Origin: Arthrobacter glacialis
GTDB lineage: Bacteria; Actinomycetota; Actinomycetes; Actinomycetales; Micrococcaceae
Reading direction: 5' to 3'
Assembly: GCF_002909445.1 (NCBI RefSeq)
Contig: NZ_PPXC01000021.1
Location: 1-57,695, forward strand
DNA length: 57,695 nucleotides
The translations under genes were made by a program, and so were the position numbers. The notes below the pieces were generated by a model. The model searched no databases. It saw nothing but the letters and a program-made list of their open reading frames with translations, and was not told the DNA's origin. Positions 43,693-51,875 of the stretch are shown here, one piece after another. Position 1 is the stretch's first letter, and each line of letters begins with the position of its first letter.

Positions 43693-44757
43693 ATGCGCGA
43701 AGCACGTTCGAAGACGAAACCCGTGCTTGCCACGGTTGCGGCGCTGGCAGGAGTGTCAGCGCCCACGGTGTCCAAGGTAATCAACGGCCGCGACGATGTT
43801 GCAGAATCCACCCGGGCTCGCGTTCAGGCTGCCCTGGCGGAACTGGGTTACGAATCTCCCATGCAGCGCAGAGCCAGGTCCACCGGGCCGGCCATGGTGG
43901 ATCTGGTGATTGACGGTTCCGCCACCCAGTACTCCATGGAAATCCTCACCGGCATCCTTGATTACGCGGCCACCGAGGATGTCGATGTGGTGGTCGGCAG
44001 CGTCACGCCCGCGAAATTGCACCGGGCGAACCATGAAGAATGGGCGCAACGGATGGTTGAGTCCGGGCGCAAGGGCCTGATCTTGGTGACCTCCGAGATG
44101 ACGACTCAGCAACTCGACTCTTTCGCGAACAGGAATATTCCGGTGGTCGTGATTGATCCCTTGAATCCGCCGCGCCATGGCTACACCAGCGTAGGGGCCA
44201 CGAACTGGGCCGGTGGCAAGGCCGCCACTGAGCACTTGATCTCTTTGGGTCATCAGCGTATAGCGTTTTTGGGTGGGCCTCGAGCTGCCGAATGCAGTGT
44301 TGCCCGGCTGCACGGGTATCTGGCCGGGCTGATGGGACACGGAATTTCGTCGCGGCCGGAATATGTGCTGGTCGGCGAGTTCAGCAAAGCGTTCGGCTTG
44401 GCCGGCGCGCGAGAGCTTCTGGACCTGGCTGAACCGCCCACGGCCATCTTTGCCGGCTGTGACGCAACAGCGTTGGGTGTCTTGGAGGAGGTTCGGCACC
44501 GGGGTTTGCGTGTCCCTGATGACTTGAGTCTTGTGGGCTTTGACGGCACACCCCTGACGGAACAAACCCTGCCCCGGTTGACCTCAGTGGCCCAGCCGCT
44601 GCAGGAGATGGGCCGAGCTGCGCTCCGTGCGGTTTTGCGCCTGGCTCAGGGGGAGATGCTTGATTCCTCGCACATGGAATTGGCCACCGAACTTGTCATC
44701 CGGGATTCCACGGCCCCGCCGCGCACAAACCACGTGCCCGCTGGTTCGGATTTATGA
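43693..44757 (+). CDS. LacI-family regulator of the ABC sugar operon
   Basis: A 354-residue repressor. The DNA-binding head is VLATVAALAGVSAPTVSKVI then NGRDDVAESTRARVQAALAELGY, the standard LacI helix-turn-helix and hinge. The periplasmic-binding-protein-like core has MVDLVIDGSATQYSMEILTG, VVVIDPLNPPR, SVGATNWAGGKAATEHLISLGHQRIAFLGGP, AIFAGCDATALGVLEEVRHR and VPDDLSLVGFDGTPLTEQTLPRLT, which are diagnostic. It is divergent from the binding-protein gene, with two TTTCGAAA-type sites between them. The ligand should be the imported sugar, by inference. Confidence 0.93.
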   Translation: MREARSKTKPVLATVAALAGVSAPTVSKVINGRDDVAESTRARVQAALAELGYESPMQRRARSTGPAMVDLVIDGSATQYSMEILTGILDYAATEDVDVVVGSVTPAKLHRANHEEWAQRMVESGRKGLILVTSEMTTQQLDSFANRNIPVVVIDPLNPPRHGYTSVGATNWAGGKAATEHLISLGHQRIAFLGGPRAAECSVARLHGYLAGLMGHGISSRPEYVLVGEFSKAFGLAGARELLDLAEPPTAIFAGCDATALGVLEEVRHRGLRVPDDLSLVGFDGTPLTEQTLPRLTSVAQPLQEMGRAALRAVLRLAQGEMLDSSHMELATELVIRDSTAPPRTNHVPAGSDL

Positions 44758-44896
44758 TTGCACTGGGCCCCGGCGTAACGCCCACAGTATTGGACAAGCG
44801 AAGGTGACAGGCGGCAGTGGGAGGCTGACTCCTGCCGAACGCGAGGAGCCTGACCAGACGCGAAAAATGGCGTCCGGAGAGAGTCCAGGGTGCCAT

Positions 44897-44919
44897 TGCT
44901 TGTCACGGGTCGCCACAAA
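44897..44919. repeat. Dispersed 23-bp repeat, copy 1
   Basis: Starts TGCTTGTCACG and ends GTCGCCACAAA; it matches 55206-55228 at 22 of 23 positions. Both copies lie in non-coding stretches, which suggests ends of the same lost mobile element. Confidence 0.5.
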
Positions 44920-45135
44920 GGGCCGCCGATGCTCCAATTCTGGTGTAGTTCGCCTCAGACCCACCCGTAGCAGCTGTAGTTTCAATCGTGGATTCCGCAT
45001 GAGCTGCTGTTTGTAACCCGAAAAGCCCACAACGCTGAGATGAACTCTGGGCTTTGGCCCTGCAGAAACACCATGAGAGCTGGATGCTCCATCGCTAAAG
45101 TCCTCGTTGGGAGCAATCATGGTGACATCATCGAC

Positions 45136-45165
45136 GTCTCAAAGATCGGCGTCTCAAAGATCGGG
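45136..45165. repeat. 15-bp tandem duplication
   Basis: GTCTCAAAGATCGG(C/G) occurs twice back to back within a non-genic stretch. Confidence 0.7.
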
Positions 45166-45208
45166 GGACGCGTGATCGAACTGCGGCAACCCGTGGGGCA
45201 AAAAGGTC

Positions 45209-45541
45209 ATCCTGGACGGGGCAACGGTCATTAACGCAGCACGCGGGATGCTGGTGGATCATCAAGCGCTGCGGGTCGAAACCGTATCGGGGCGCATCAG
45301 TGCCGTTCTTGATGTGATTGAGCCGTAATCGCTGCCGCTGGACTACTCCTACCCGCTCGGTGCCGGTGAGGTCCTTGTGCGCGGCGGACTGGACTTAGAG
45401 GGGTTCTGTGACGAACGCTATTCAAGGCGGAGCATGGGCCTCAACCAAGTGGCCTGGTTTGAAGGCGCCACTGCCGGGCGTTCCACCACGCACGAATTGA
45501 GCACGGATGAATTGATCTCGCGCGAAGGAGTAAACGCGTGA
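45209..45541 (+). pseudogene. Possible D-2-hydroxyacid dehydrogenase fragment
   Basis: The frame from 45209 reads ILDGATVINAARGMLVDHQAL and SAVLDVIEP, close to the NAD-domain segment (xVINxARGxLVDxxAL ... LDVxxxEPLP) of D-isomer 2-hydroxyacid dehydrogenases. A TAA at 45326-45328 interrupts it; the same frame continues SLPLDYSYPL and ends at the TGA at 45539-45541, but the latter part does not resemble the family. N-terminal and catalytic regions are absent. Confidence 0.4.
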
Positions 45542-45919
45542 GGCCCCCACTCATCGGGCTGCTGCACTACGGGCGACTTTGGAGGATCCGGGCAAGACGG
45601 TGATTGTGTTGGGGGAGAATACCGTTGAGCAATGGTTACCGCAGTTGTGCTTCATCTTCCGGCCCACCGTCTTTTGGGCATGGCGTACCGGCGCCGACAC
45701 TGGCACTCGTTTGCGCCTACCGAAGGACCCGATGTGGGATTACTTCACCAAGCGGGCCACGGACTGGCACCACCACGGTTGTGGCTTCATGCCCGGAGCC
45801 ACACAGCTGCTGTACTCGCTGCTTCGCTGGGCCACGGCAAGCCCGTTGCTAGCGATCGTGCGGGTGCAGATTCTGTTGGGGCGGCGGCCACGCTCCAGCG
45901 CAGGATCTTGTGGGGATTA

Positions 45920-45974
45920 AAGTAAAAGGCTCCCATCACCGGACAAACATTCCGGGGATGGGAGCCTTTTACTT
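45920..45974. terminator. Very long hairpin at the flavin-reductase 3' end
   Basis: AAGTAAAAGGCTCCCATC (45920-45937) pairs perfectly with GATGGGAGCCTTTTACTT (45957-45974); after one mismatch CCGGA pairs with TCCGG above it, giving about 23 paired bases with a 7-base loop. The stop codon of the flavin reductase lies inside the right arm. A transcript from either side would end here. Confidence 0.85.
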
Positions 45975-46547
45975 GACGGCGGAGGTCTCACTCAGGGAGT
46001 GCCAGGTGCGATTGTGGTACACCAAGGGCCGCGATTCGGCGGCGGAGCGGCCGACGTCGCACGGCAGATCAACCTGCAGAACCTGAACGGCCACCACCGT
46101 GGAATCTCCGGCCTCCATTTGATTGACAACCCGGCCACGCATCCAGGCGTTGGCCGAGGGTAGATATGGATCGCCGGTGATCAGGCGCGACCAGGTGGAG
46201 GTGTCAGCGAATCTGTCGATGCCACTGGTGGAAAAAGTCTTAGCAAGCTTTATCTGATCGGCACCGAGCAAATGAATAACGACCGTTTCGGCGCTCTTAA
46301 GTGTCGGGGTCGATGAGGATGCCGAAGACAGTGAGAACACCACCAGCGGCGGGTTGGCCGATACGGAAATGACTGAGGTGGCTGTCAGGCCAACGGGGCC
46401 AGCACCAATATCGGCGGTTATGACGGCAACACCTGCGGGGTGATTGCGGAACGCGGATTTGAAGTCGTCAGCACTGAGCATGTCGACAAAGCCGTGGGGG
46501 ATTGCTGGATCCTGTTCGGCCGTGGCGAGGACTGTTGATTGACGCAT
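45969..46547 (-). CDS. Flavin reductase-type FMN-binding protein
   Basis: A 192-residue protein with AAGGAG before the ATG. The flavin-reductase-like domain is plain: FKSAFRNHPAGVAVITADIG, GPVGLTATSVISVSANPPLV (the GLTATS/S-x-PPL motifs), FSLSSASSSTPTLKSAETVV and the late PLVYHNRTWHSL. Such enzymes supply FMNH2 to two-component monooxygenases. It faces away from the acs-sfnG-metY operon across a 306-base control region, so supplying reduced flavin to SfnG is a fair inference. The NADH/FMN preference cannot be read from the sequence. Confidence 0.9.
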   Translation of the reverse strand: MRQSTVLATAEQDPAIPHGFVDMLSADDFKSAFRNHPAGVAVITADIGAGPVGLTATSVISVSANPPLVVFSLSSASSSTPTLKSAETVVIHLLGADQIKLAKTFSTSGIDRFADTSTWSRLITGDPYLPSANAWMRGRVVNQMEAGDSTVVAVQVLQVDLPCDVGRSAAESRPLVYHNRTWHSLSETSAVK

Positions 46548-46634
46548 GACTTCTCCTTGAATTACGGCTGTGGCCAGGTGCAGCGACGGCCACTACTCAT
46601 TGCAAATTACCACTTCACCGTATTTGTTGACGAT

Positions 46635-46658
46635 TTTTCAGCCCATGGTGGCTGAAAA
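46635..46658. promoter_or_regulatory. Inverted repeat in the divergent control region
   Basis: TTTTCAGCC and GGCTGAAAA flank a 6-base spacer (CATGGT): a perfect inverted repeat between the flavin-reductase gene and the riboswitch. It looks like a dimeric regulator's operator; the protein is unknown. Confidence 0.55.
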
Positions 46659-46685
46659 TGGCTTATATGTTTCGCGAGGTGACAT

Positions 46686-46697
46686 TTTGTTAACAAA
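46686..46697. promoter_or_regulatory. Palindrome TTTGTTAACAAA
   Basis: Perfect 12-base palindrome 44 bases before the riboswitch. It may overlap the operon's promoter region, which is AT-rich here (ATTTTGTTAACAAATAATT); regulator unknown. Confidence 0.5.
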
Positions 46698-46737
46698 TAA
46701 TTTGGTCGATGGCGATGTCAAGGGTTTTAGTAGAGAA

Positions 46738-46846
46738 AGACCATCCCGAGTGGCGCAGAGACCTGGATCAATGACGCCGCAGCAACCACCCCACTTCCAA
46801 TAGGCATTGTCAGTGTGGGATGGTGCTCCCGCCAGGATCGATGGAG
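46738..46846 (+). ncRNA. S-box (SAM-I-like) riboswitch sequestering the acs ribosome binding site
   Basis: The aptamer core is recognisable: GAGTGGCGCAGAGACC, then CAATGACGCCGCAGCAACC, and after a stem, GATGGTGCTCCCGCCAGG. These correspond in order to the kink-turn, the ATGAxxCC..GCAACC block and the GGTGCxxxxxCC block of S-box RNAs, which bind S-adenosylmethionine. Stems can be drawn: GGCG/CGCC (P2), CCCAC/GTGGG (P3), and the closing P1 stem CCATC (46741-46745) with GATGG (46840-46844). The right P1 strand covers the GG of the GGAG ribosome binding site at 46843-46846, eight bases before the acs ATG. With SAM bound, P1 would hide the site and block translation. No terminator lies downstream, so control is translational by inference. 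Confidence 0.8.
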
Positions 46847-46853
46847 TTTTTTC

Positions 46854-48833
46854 ATGAGCTTGTCCTTATTACCCACTGCCACACCACTGGACCTTAGCGA
46901 GCCTGCGCCTGCCAAGGCCGTCGATGACGGCGCCCGCGTGGACTTTTGGGCGCAGCAGGCCCTCCGACTGGACTGGGCTGAGCAGTGGCACACCACCCAC
47001 ACCTTTGAACCGGCCATTGTTCCCGGCCAGCAGGAGCTCCGCGTCCCCGCCATCGAGTGGTTTGCTGGCGGAAAACTGAACGCAGCCGTGAATTGCGTTG
47101 ACAGGCATGTCACCGCCGACAAGGGCGAAAAGGTGGCACTGTATTTCGAAGGCGAGCCCGGAGACCGCCGCTCCATCACTTACCGTGAACTGCAAGACGA
47201 GGTTTGCCGTGCCGCGAATGCGCTGGAGGCGCTGGGCATTGGCAAGGGCGACAGGGTAGTCATCTACCTGCCCGTCATCGCCGAAACCATCATTATCACC
47301 TTGGCGGTGGCCCGCATCGGCGCCATCCACTCCCTCGTCTTCGGGGGATTCTCCGCCGAGGCGCTGAAATTCCGCGTCGAAGATACCGGGGCCAAGCTTC
47401 TGGTCACCACCGACGGTCAGTTCCGCCGCGGCAAGGCTATCCCCGTGAAAGCTAATGCGGACGAGGCGGTCTCAGGGGAAAACTCCATTGAGCACGTCCT
47501 GGTGGTGCGCCGCACGGGCTCGGAAGTTGAGTGGACCGAGGGCAGGGACATTTGGTGGCACGACGCCGTCGGGCAGGCCAGCCCGGAGCACACGGCCGAG
47601 TACTTCGACGCCGAGACGCCCTTGTTTATCATGTACACCTCCGGTACCACGGGCCAGCCCAAGGGTTTGGTCCACACCACCGGCGGCTACCTGACGCAGG
47701 CCTCCTACAGTCACGAATTCCTGTTCAGCAACCCCGATCCGGCCCTGCGTGACACCGATGTGCACTGGTGCACGGCAGACCTGGCCTGGGTCACGGCGCA
47801 CACCTACGAAATCTACGGCCCGCTCTCCAACGGCGTCACTCAGGTCATTTTCGAGGGCACCCCCAACACCCCGCATCCCGGGCGCCACTTTGAAATCATC
47901 GAACGCTACGGGGTCACCAGCTACTACACGGCACCCACCCTGGTCCGCTCGCTCATGGGCTGGTTCCCTGACGGTGTCCCGGCCCACCACGACCTTTCCT
48001 CCATCCGTATGCTGGGCACCGTGGGCGAGGCAGTGAACCCGCAGGCCTGGCACTGGCTGCGCGACCAGCTCGGGGGAGGGACAGTACCCATGGTGGACAC
48101 TTGGTGGCAGTCCGAGACCGGCGCCACCATCCTCTCCCCGCGGCCCAGTGACACCGGCTTTAAGGCCGGTTGCGCCTCTCGCGCCCTGCCCGGGGTGAGC
48201 GTGCGCATAGTGGACGACGCCGGAGCTGATGTCGGGCGCGATGAGCAGGGTTTCATTGTGGTTGACGGTACTGGTCCGGCCATGGCCCGGACGGTGTGGG
48301 GCAACCCGCAACGCTACCTGGACTCGTACTGGCGCAAGTTCGCTCAGCAGGGCTACTTCCTGGCAGGCGATGGTGCCCGTTACGACGCCGACGGTCACGT
48401 CTGGATTTTGGGCCGCGTCGATGACGTGATCAACATTTCCGGCCACCGGCTCTCCACCATCGAGATTGAATCGGCGCTAGTGTCCCACCCCGCCGTGGTC
48501 GAGGCTGGCGTCACCCCGGTGACGGACGCGTTGACCGGACACGCCGTCGTCGCGTTTGTGGTGCTGCAAAGTAGTTGCCAAAACAGTCCATCCGAGGTGG
48601 AAGCGCAATTGCGGGCCCACGTGGCACACATGATCGGACCGATCGCCAAACCTTCCGCCGTCGTCGTTGTGCCGGATGTTCCCAAGACCCGCTCCGGGAA
48701 GATCATGCGTCGGCTGCTCACCCAAATGTTTGAGGGGACCCCGTTGGGGGACACCACCTCGCTGCAGAACGAAGAATCTCTGGCGGGCATTATTGCCGCT
48801 GTTGAACAGTACAAAACAAAGGAACTCTCATGA
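46854..48833 (+). CDS. Acetyl-CoA-synthetase-like acyl-CoA ligase under a SAM riboswitch
   Basis: A 659-residue ANL enzyme from the ATG at 46854, behind the riboswitch-covered GGAG. Motifs: IYLPVIAETIIITLAVARIG, MYTSGTTGQPKGLVHT (phosphate loop), WCTADLAWVTAHTYEIYGPL (the acetate-pocket region WxTAD.GW.TGHSY in true Acs), DTWWQSETGA (the W in the acyl pocket), and the C-terminal PKTRSGKIMRR with the catalytic, acetylatable lysine. This is the Acs type that makes acetyl-CoA from acetate. In the pocket block ADLAWVTAHTY differs a little from the usual ADVGWVTGHSY. It overlaps sfnG by four bases. Its place in a sulfur operon is unexpected; a different short acid as substrate is possible. Confidence 0.9.
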   Translation: MSLSLLPTATPLDLSEPAPAKAVDDGARVDFWAQQALRLDWAEQWHTTHTFEPAIVPGQQELRVPAIEWFAGGKLNAAVNCVDRHVTADKGEKVALYFEGEPGDRRSITYRELQDEVCRAANALEALGIGKGDRVVIYLPVIAETIIITLAVARIGAIHSLVFGGFSAEALKFRVEDTGAKLLVTTDGQFRRGKAIPVKANADEAVSGENSIEHVLVVRRTGSEVEWTEGRDIWWHDAVGQASPEHTAEYFDAETPLFIMYTSGTTGQPKGLVHTTGGYLTQASYSHEFLFSNPDPALRDTDVHWCTADLAWVTAHTYEIYGPLSNGVTQVIFEGTPNTPHPGRHFEIIERYGVTSYYTAPTLVRSLMGWFPDGVPAHHDLSSIRMLGTVGEAVNPQAWHWLRDQLGGGTVPMVDTWWQSETGATILSPRPSDTGFKAGCASRALPGVSVRIVDDAGADVGRDEQGFIVVDGTGPAMARTVWGNPQRYLDSYWRKFAQQGYFLAGDGARYDADGHVWILGRVDDVINISGHRLSTIEIESALVSHPAVVEAGVTPVTDALTGHAVVAFVVLQSSCQNSPSEVEAQLRAHVAHMIGPIAKPSAVVVVPDVPKTRSGKIMRRLLTQMFEGTPLGDTTSLQNEESLAGIIAAVEQYKTKELS

Positions 48834-50008
48834 GCCACACACCGGAAAATGTCGCAGACCTCTCCACCCCGCTGAAATTTGCCTATTGGGTTCCCAATGT
48901 TTCCGGCGGCCTGGTGGTCAGCACGATTGAGCAGCGCACCGACTGGAGCATTGAGTACAACAAGAAGCTGGCCCAGATTGCCGAGAACAGCGGTTTTGAA
49001 TATGCGCTGACGCAGACCCGCTACGCGGCCTCCTACGGCGCCGATCAGCAGCACGAAGCCACCAGTTTCTCCCTCGCCTTGCTTGGCGCCACCGAACGGT
49101 TGAAGGTCATTGCCGCCGTCCATCCTGGCATGTGGCACCCTGGCGTACTCGCCAAGTTCATGATCACCGCCGATCACCTCTCCAACGGCCGTGCCGCCGT
49201 GAACATCGTCTCCGGTTGGCTCAAGGACGAGTTCGTCAACTTTGGCCTTGACTGGCTGGAGCATGACGAACGCTACGTGCGCACGGAGGAGTTCATTCGG
49301 GTGTTGCGCGGGCTGTGGACCGAGAAGGAATTCTCCCAGGCTGGTAAGTACTACAACATCAACGAGTTCACACTCAAGCCGGCCCCCGTGGACGTGCCCG
49401 GGCGCGCCCACCCGGAGATCTTCTTTGGCGGGAACTCCACAGCAGCGCAGGCCACCGCCGGCCGCGTCGCCGACTGGTACTTCTCCAACGGCCGCACCCT
49501 GGAGGGCTACACCGAAAACGTCAACGGCGTCCTGGCAGCAGCCGCCGAGTCCGGGCGTAAGCCGCGCTTTGGCCTGAACGGCTTCGTCATTGCCCGGGAC
49601 ACGGAAAAAGAAGCCCGAGACACGCTGCGCGAGATCGTGGAAAAGGCGCACCGCCCCGCCGTCGAAGGCTTCGCCGCTGCCGTCAAGGAGGCCGGCGCCT
49701 CCACCAAGGACGGCAAGGGCATGTGGGCTGACTCCTCCTTCGAGGACCTCATCCAGTACAACGACGGCTTCAAGACCCAGCTGATCGGTACGCCGGAACA
49801 GGTCGCCACCCGCATCGTGGAATACAAGAAACGCGGCGTGAACCTGCTGTTGACCGGATACCTGCACTTCCAAGAGGAAGTGGCAGCATTTGGCAGGGAC
49901 GTCATGCCCATTGTTCGCGAACTGGAGGCCGATCTGGCCCGGGCGAACGGCACAGAGCTGGACCTTTCCCTGCTGACCGAAACGAACTTCGAGAAGGTGT
50001 CCGTCTAA
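48830..50008 (+). CDS. sfnG: SfnG-type dimethylsulfone monooxygenase (FMNH2-dependent)
   Basis: A 392-residue luciferase-like monooxygenase. The characteristic opening KFAYWVPNVSGGLVVSTIEQ then RTDWSIEYNKKLAQIAE closely follows the SfnG pattern, and GRAAVNIVSGWLKDEFVNFG, WLEHDERYVRTEEFIRVLRG, LKPAPV, HPEIFFGGNS and YNDGFKTQLIGTPEQVATRI are all conserved in the family. SfnG splits dimethyl sulfone with O2 and FMNH2, giving methanesulfinate and formaldehyde, in the cytoplasm. It therefore needs a flavin reductase, and one is encoded divergently next door. ATG overlaps the acs stop (ATGA) and its TAA overlaps the metY ATG. Confidence 0.92.
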   Translation: MSHTPENVADLSTPLKFAYWVPNVSGGLVVSTIEQRTDWSIEYNKKLAQIAENSGFEYALTQTRYAASYGADQQHEATSFSLALLGATERLKVIAAVHPGMWHPGVLAKFMITADHLSNGRAAVNIVSGWLKDEFVNFGLDWLEHDERYVRTEEFIRVLRGLWTEKEFSQAGKYYNINEFTLKPAPVDVPGRAHPEIFFGGNSTAAQATAGRVADWYFSNGRTLEGYTENVNGVLAAAAESGRKPRFGLNGFVIARDTEKEARDTLREIVEKAHRPAVEGFAAAVKEAGASTKDGKGMWADSSFEDLIQYNDGFKTQLIGTPEQVATRIVEYKKRGVNLLLTGYLHFQEEVAAFGRDVMPIVRELEADLARANGTELDLSLLTETNFEKVSV

Positions 50009-51351
50009 TGGCCGAGCACTCCTTCGGTTTCCGCACCCGCGCACTGCACGCCGGCGGCACACCCGACGCCGAGCATGGTGCCCGCGCCGTGCCGATCTAC
50101 CAGACCACCTCGTTTGTGTTCAAGAGCACCGACGACGCCGCCAACCTGTTTGCGCTGCAAAAGTACGGCAACATCTACTCACGCATCGGCAACCCCACCG
50201 TGGCAGCCTTCGAGGAGCGCATCGCCTCCCTGGAGGGTGGCATAGGGGCTGTGGCGACGTCGTCGGGCATGGCTGCCGAGTTCATCACCTTCGCGGCATT
50301 GGCCGGGGCAGGTGACCACATTGTGGCGTCCTCCAAGCTGTACGGCGGCACCATTACCCAGCTGGATGTGACCCTGCGACGCTTTGGGGTGGACACCACG
50401 TTCGTCGACTCCAACGACCCTGCGGACTTTGCCGCTGCGATCCGGGAGAACACCAAGGCCGTCTACACGGAAATCGTGGCCAACCCCTCCGGCGACATCG
50501 CCGATTTGGAGGGGCTCGCTGCTGTGGCCCACAACGCCGGCGTCCCGCTCGTGGTGGACGCCACCCTCAGCACGCCGTATTTGATCCGCCCGATTGAGTT
50601 CGGTGCCGACATTGTGATTCACTCCGCCACCAAGTTCCTGGGCGGGCACGGCACAACCCTCGGTGGCGTCGTGGTCGAATCGGGCCAGTTCAACTGGGGC
50701 AACGGCAAGTTCCCCGCCATGACCGAACCCGTCGCTTCCTACGGCGACGTTTCCTGGTGGGGCAACTTTGGCGAATACGGCTTCCTGACCAAGCTGCGTT
50801 CGGAGCAGTTGCGCGACATTGGTCCGGCGCTGTCCGCCCAATCGGCCTTCCAGCTGTTGCAGGGAGTGGAGACACTGCCGCAGCGCATGGATGAACACCT
50901 GCGCAACGCCGCGGCCGTGGCTGCCTGGCTTGAGGCCGACGAGCGAGTCTCGTGGGTTAAATTCGCCGGACTGCCCAGCCACCCTGATTTTGAGCGTGGG
51001 CAGCGGTACCTGCCCAAGGGCGTTGGCTCCGTGTTCGCCTTCGGTGTTCGCGGTGGCCGGGCGGCGGGCAAGGTCTTCATCGACTCCCTCCAGTTGGCCA
51101 GTCATTTGGCCAACATTGGTGACTCACGCACCCTGGTCCTGCACCCGGCGTCGACCACGCACCAGCAGCTCTCCGCCGATCAGCTCGACGCGGCCGGCGT
51201 GCCCGAGGACCTGATCCGGATCTCCGTCGGCCTGGAAGATCTGGCCGACATTCTCTGGGACCTTGACCAGGCGCTCACCGTGGCGCAGTCTTCCGGTGAA
51301 CCAGCCACAGAAGCCGCAGCTGAGTCCTGCACGATCGGAGCACACGCATGA
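50008..51351 (+). CDS. metY: O-acetylhomoserine sulfhydrylase (MetY)
   Basis: A 447-residue PLP enzyme of the Cys/Met metabolism family. Signatures: FGFRTRALHAGGTPDAEHGA, RAVPIYQTTSFVFKSTDDAA, YSRIGNPTVAAFEERIASLEGG, VVDATLSTPYL (PLP-ring aspartate 184) and DIVIHSATKFLGGHGTTLGG with the Schiff-base Lys209. It converts O-acetylhomoserine plus sulfide to homocysteine (or, with methanethiol, directly to methionine). It is the reason a SAM riboswitch makes sense for this operon. It overlaps sfnG at the start (TAATG) and the CoA-binding gene at the end (ATGA). No metX is seen in the window. Confidence 0.94.
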   Translation: MAEHSFGFRTRALHAGGTPDAEHGARAVPIYQTTSFVFKSTDDAANLFALQKYGNIYSRIGNPTVAAFEERIASLEGGIGAVATSSGMAAEFITFAALAGAGDHIVASSKLYGGTITQLDVTLRRFGVDTTFVDSNDPADFAAAIRENTKAVYTEIVANPSGDIADLEGLAAVAHNAGVPLVVDATLSTPYLIRPIEFGADIVIHSATKFLGGHGTTLGGVVVESGQFNWGNGKFPAMTEPVASYGDVSWWGNFGEYGFLTKLRSEQLRDIGPALSAQSAFQLLQGVETLPQRMDEHLRNAAAVAAWLEADERVSWVKFAGLPSHPDFERGQRYLPKGVGSVFAFGVRGGRAAGKVFIDSLQLASHLANIGDSRTLVLHPASTTHQQLSADQLDAAGVPEDLIRISVGLEDLADILWDLDQALTVAQSSGEPATEAAAESCTIGAHA

Positions 51352-51842
51352 GCACTGTTGAACGCACCTGGGTGGGCCCCACGGCCCCCGAACGGCTGGC
51401 CGTCCTGCACAAAACACAGTCCATCGCGATCGTCGGTGCCTCGGACAAGCCGTCCCGCGCCAGCTACTTCGTTGCCACTTACTTGCTGTCCTCCAGCCGT
51501 TACCGGGTCTACTTTGTAAACCCGGTGGCCACGGAGATCTTGGGCCAGCCCGTGTACAAGTCACTGGCCGATTTGCCGGAGGTTCCGGATCTGGTGGATG
51601 TGTTCCGTCGGCACGATGACCTTCCCAGTGTTTTGGCGGAGACGATTGCCGTGGGTGCCAAGACGCTGTGGCTGCAGCTGGGGTCCTGGCATGAAGAGGT
51701 CGCGGCCCAGGCCGAGGCAGCCGGGCTTGAAGTGGTCATGGACCGTTGCGTGAAGATTGAGCACGCCCGTTTCCATGGGGGGCTGCACCTGGCCGGTTTT
51801 GACACCGGCGTCATCTCCTCCAAGCGCCAGGTTCTGGCTTAA
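51348..51842 (+). CDS. CoA-binding protein (YccU-like)
   Basis: A 164-residue protein of the CoA-binding/YccU family: SIAIVGASDKPSRASYFVAT, YRVYFVNPVATEILGQPVYK, VDVFRRHDDLPSVLAETIAV, TLWLQLGSWHEEVAAQAEAAGL and VVMDRCVKIEHARFHGGLH, in the right order and length for a single Rossmann-like domain. Such genes often follow metY or lie near metX in Actinobacteria, but no reaction has been established. It is the last gene of the riboswitch operon and is followed by a strong hairpin. Confidence 0.92.
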   Translation: MSTVERTWVGPTAPERLAVLHKTQSIAIVGASDKPSRASYFVATYLLSSSRYRVYFVNPVATEILGQPVYKSLADLPEVPDLVDVFRRHDDLPSVLAETIAVGAKTLWLQLGSWHEEVAAQAEAAGLEVVMDRCVKIEHARFHGGLHLAGFDTGVISSKRQVLA

Positions 51843-51875
51843 GTATCAGTACCTGATCCGTGGCGACCGCTGCAC

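Larger units (their letters stand above)
44758..45968. other. 1.2-kb decayed region
   Basis: Contains a 23-bp sequence (44897-44919) that recurs at 55206-55228, a 15-bp tandem duplication (45136-45165), a 2-hydroxyacid-dehydrogenase fragment (45209-45541), a GTG with a GAAGGAG ribosome binding site at about 45538 that leads only to a short frame, and further unassigned coding-like debris to about 45900. No intact gene is supported. Confidence 0.5.

Noticed and set aside
46738-46846. SAM-IV or SAM-II riboswitch
   Set aside because: The order of the ATGA..CC..GCAACC and GGTGC blocks fits the S-box (SAM-I) layout better; the exact subclass needs a covariance search.
47472-48446. 324-codon minus-strand frame opposite the Acs-like gene
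   Set aside because: No recognisable domain and antisense to an enzyme with complete ANL motifs.
48395-50062. 555-codon minus-strand frame opposite sfnG
   Set aside because: It spans the acs-sfnG junction antisense and has no family resemblance; sfnG is conserved along its length.
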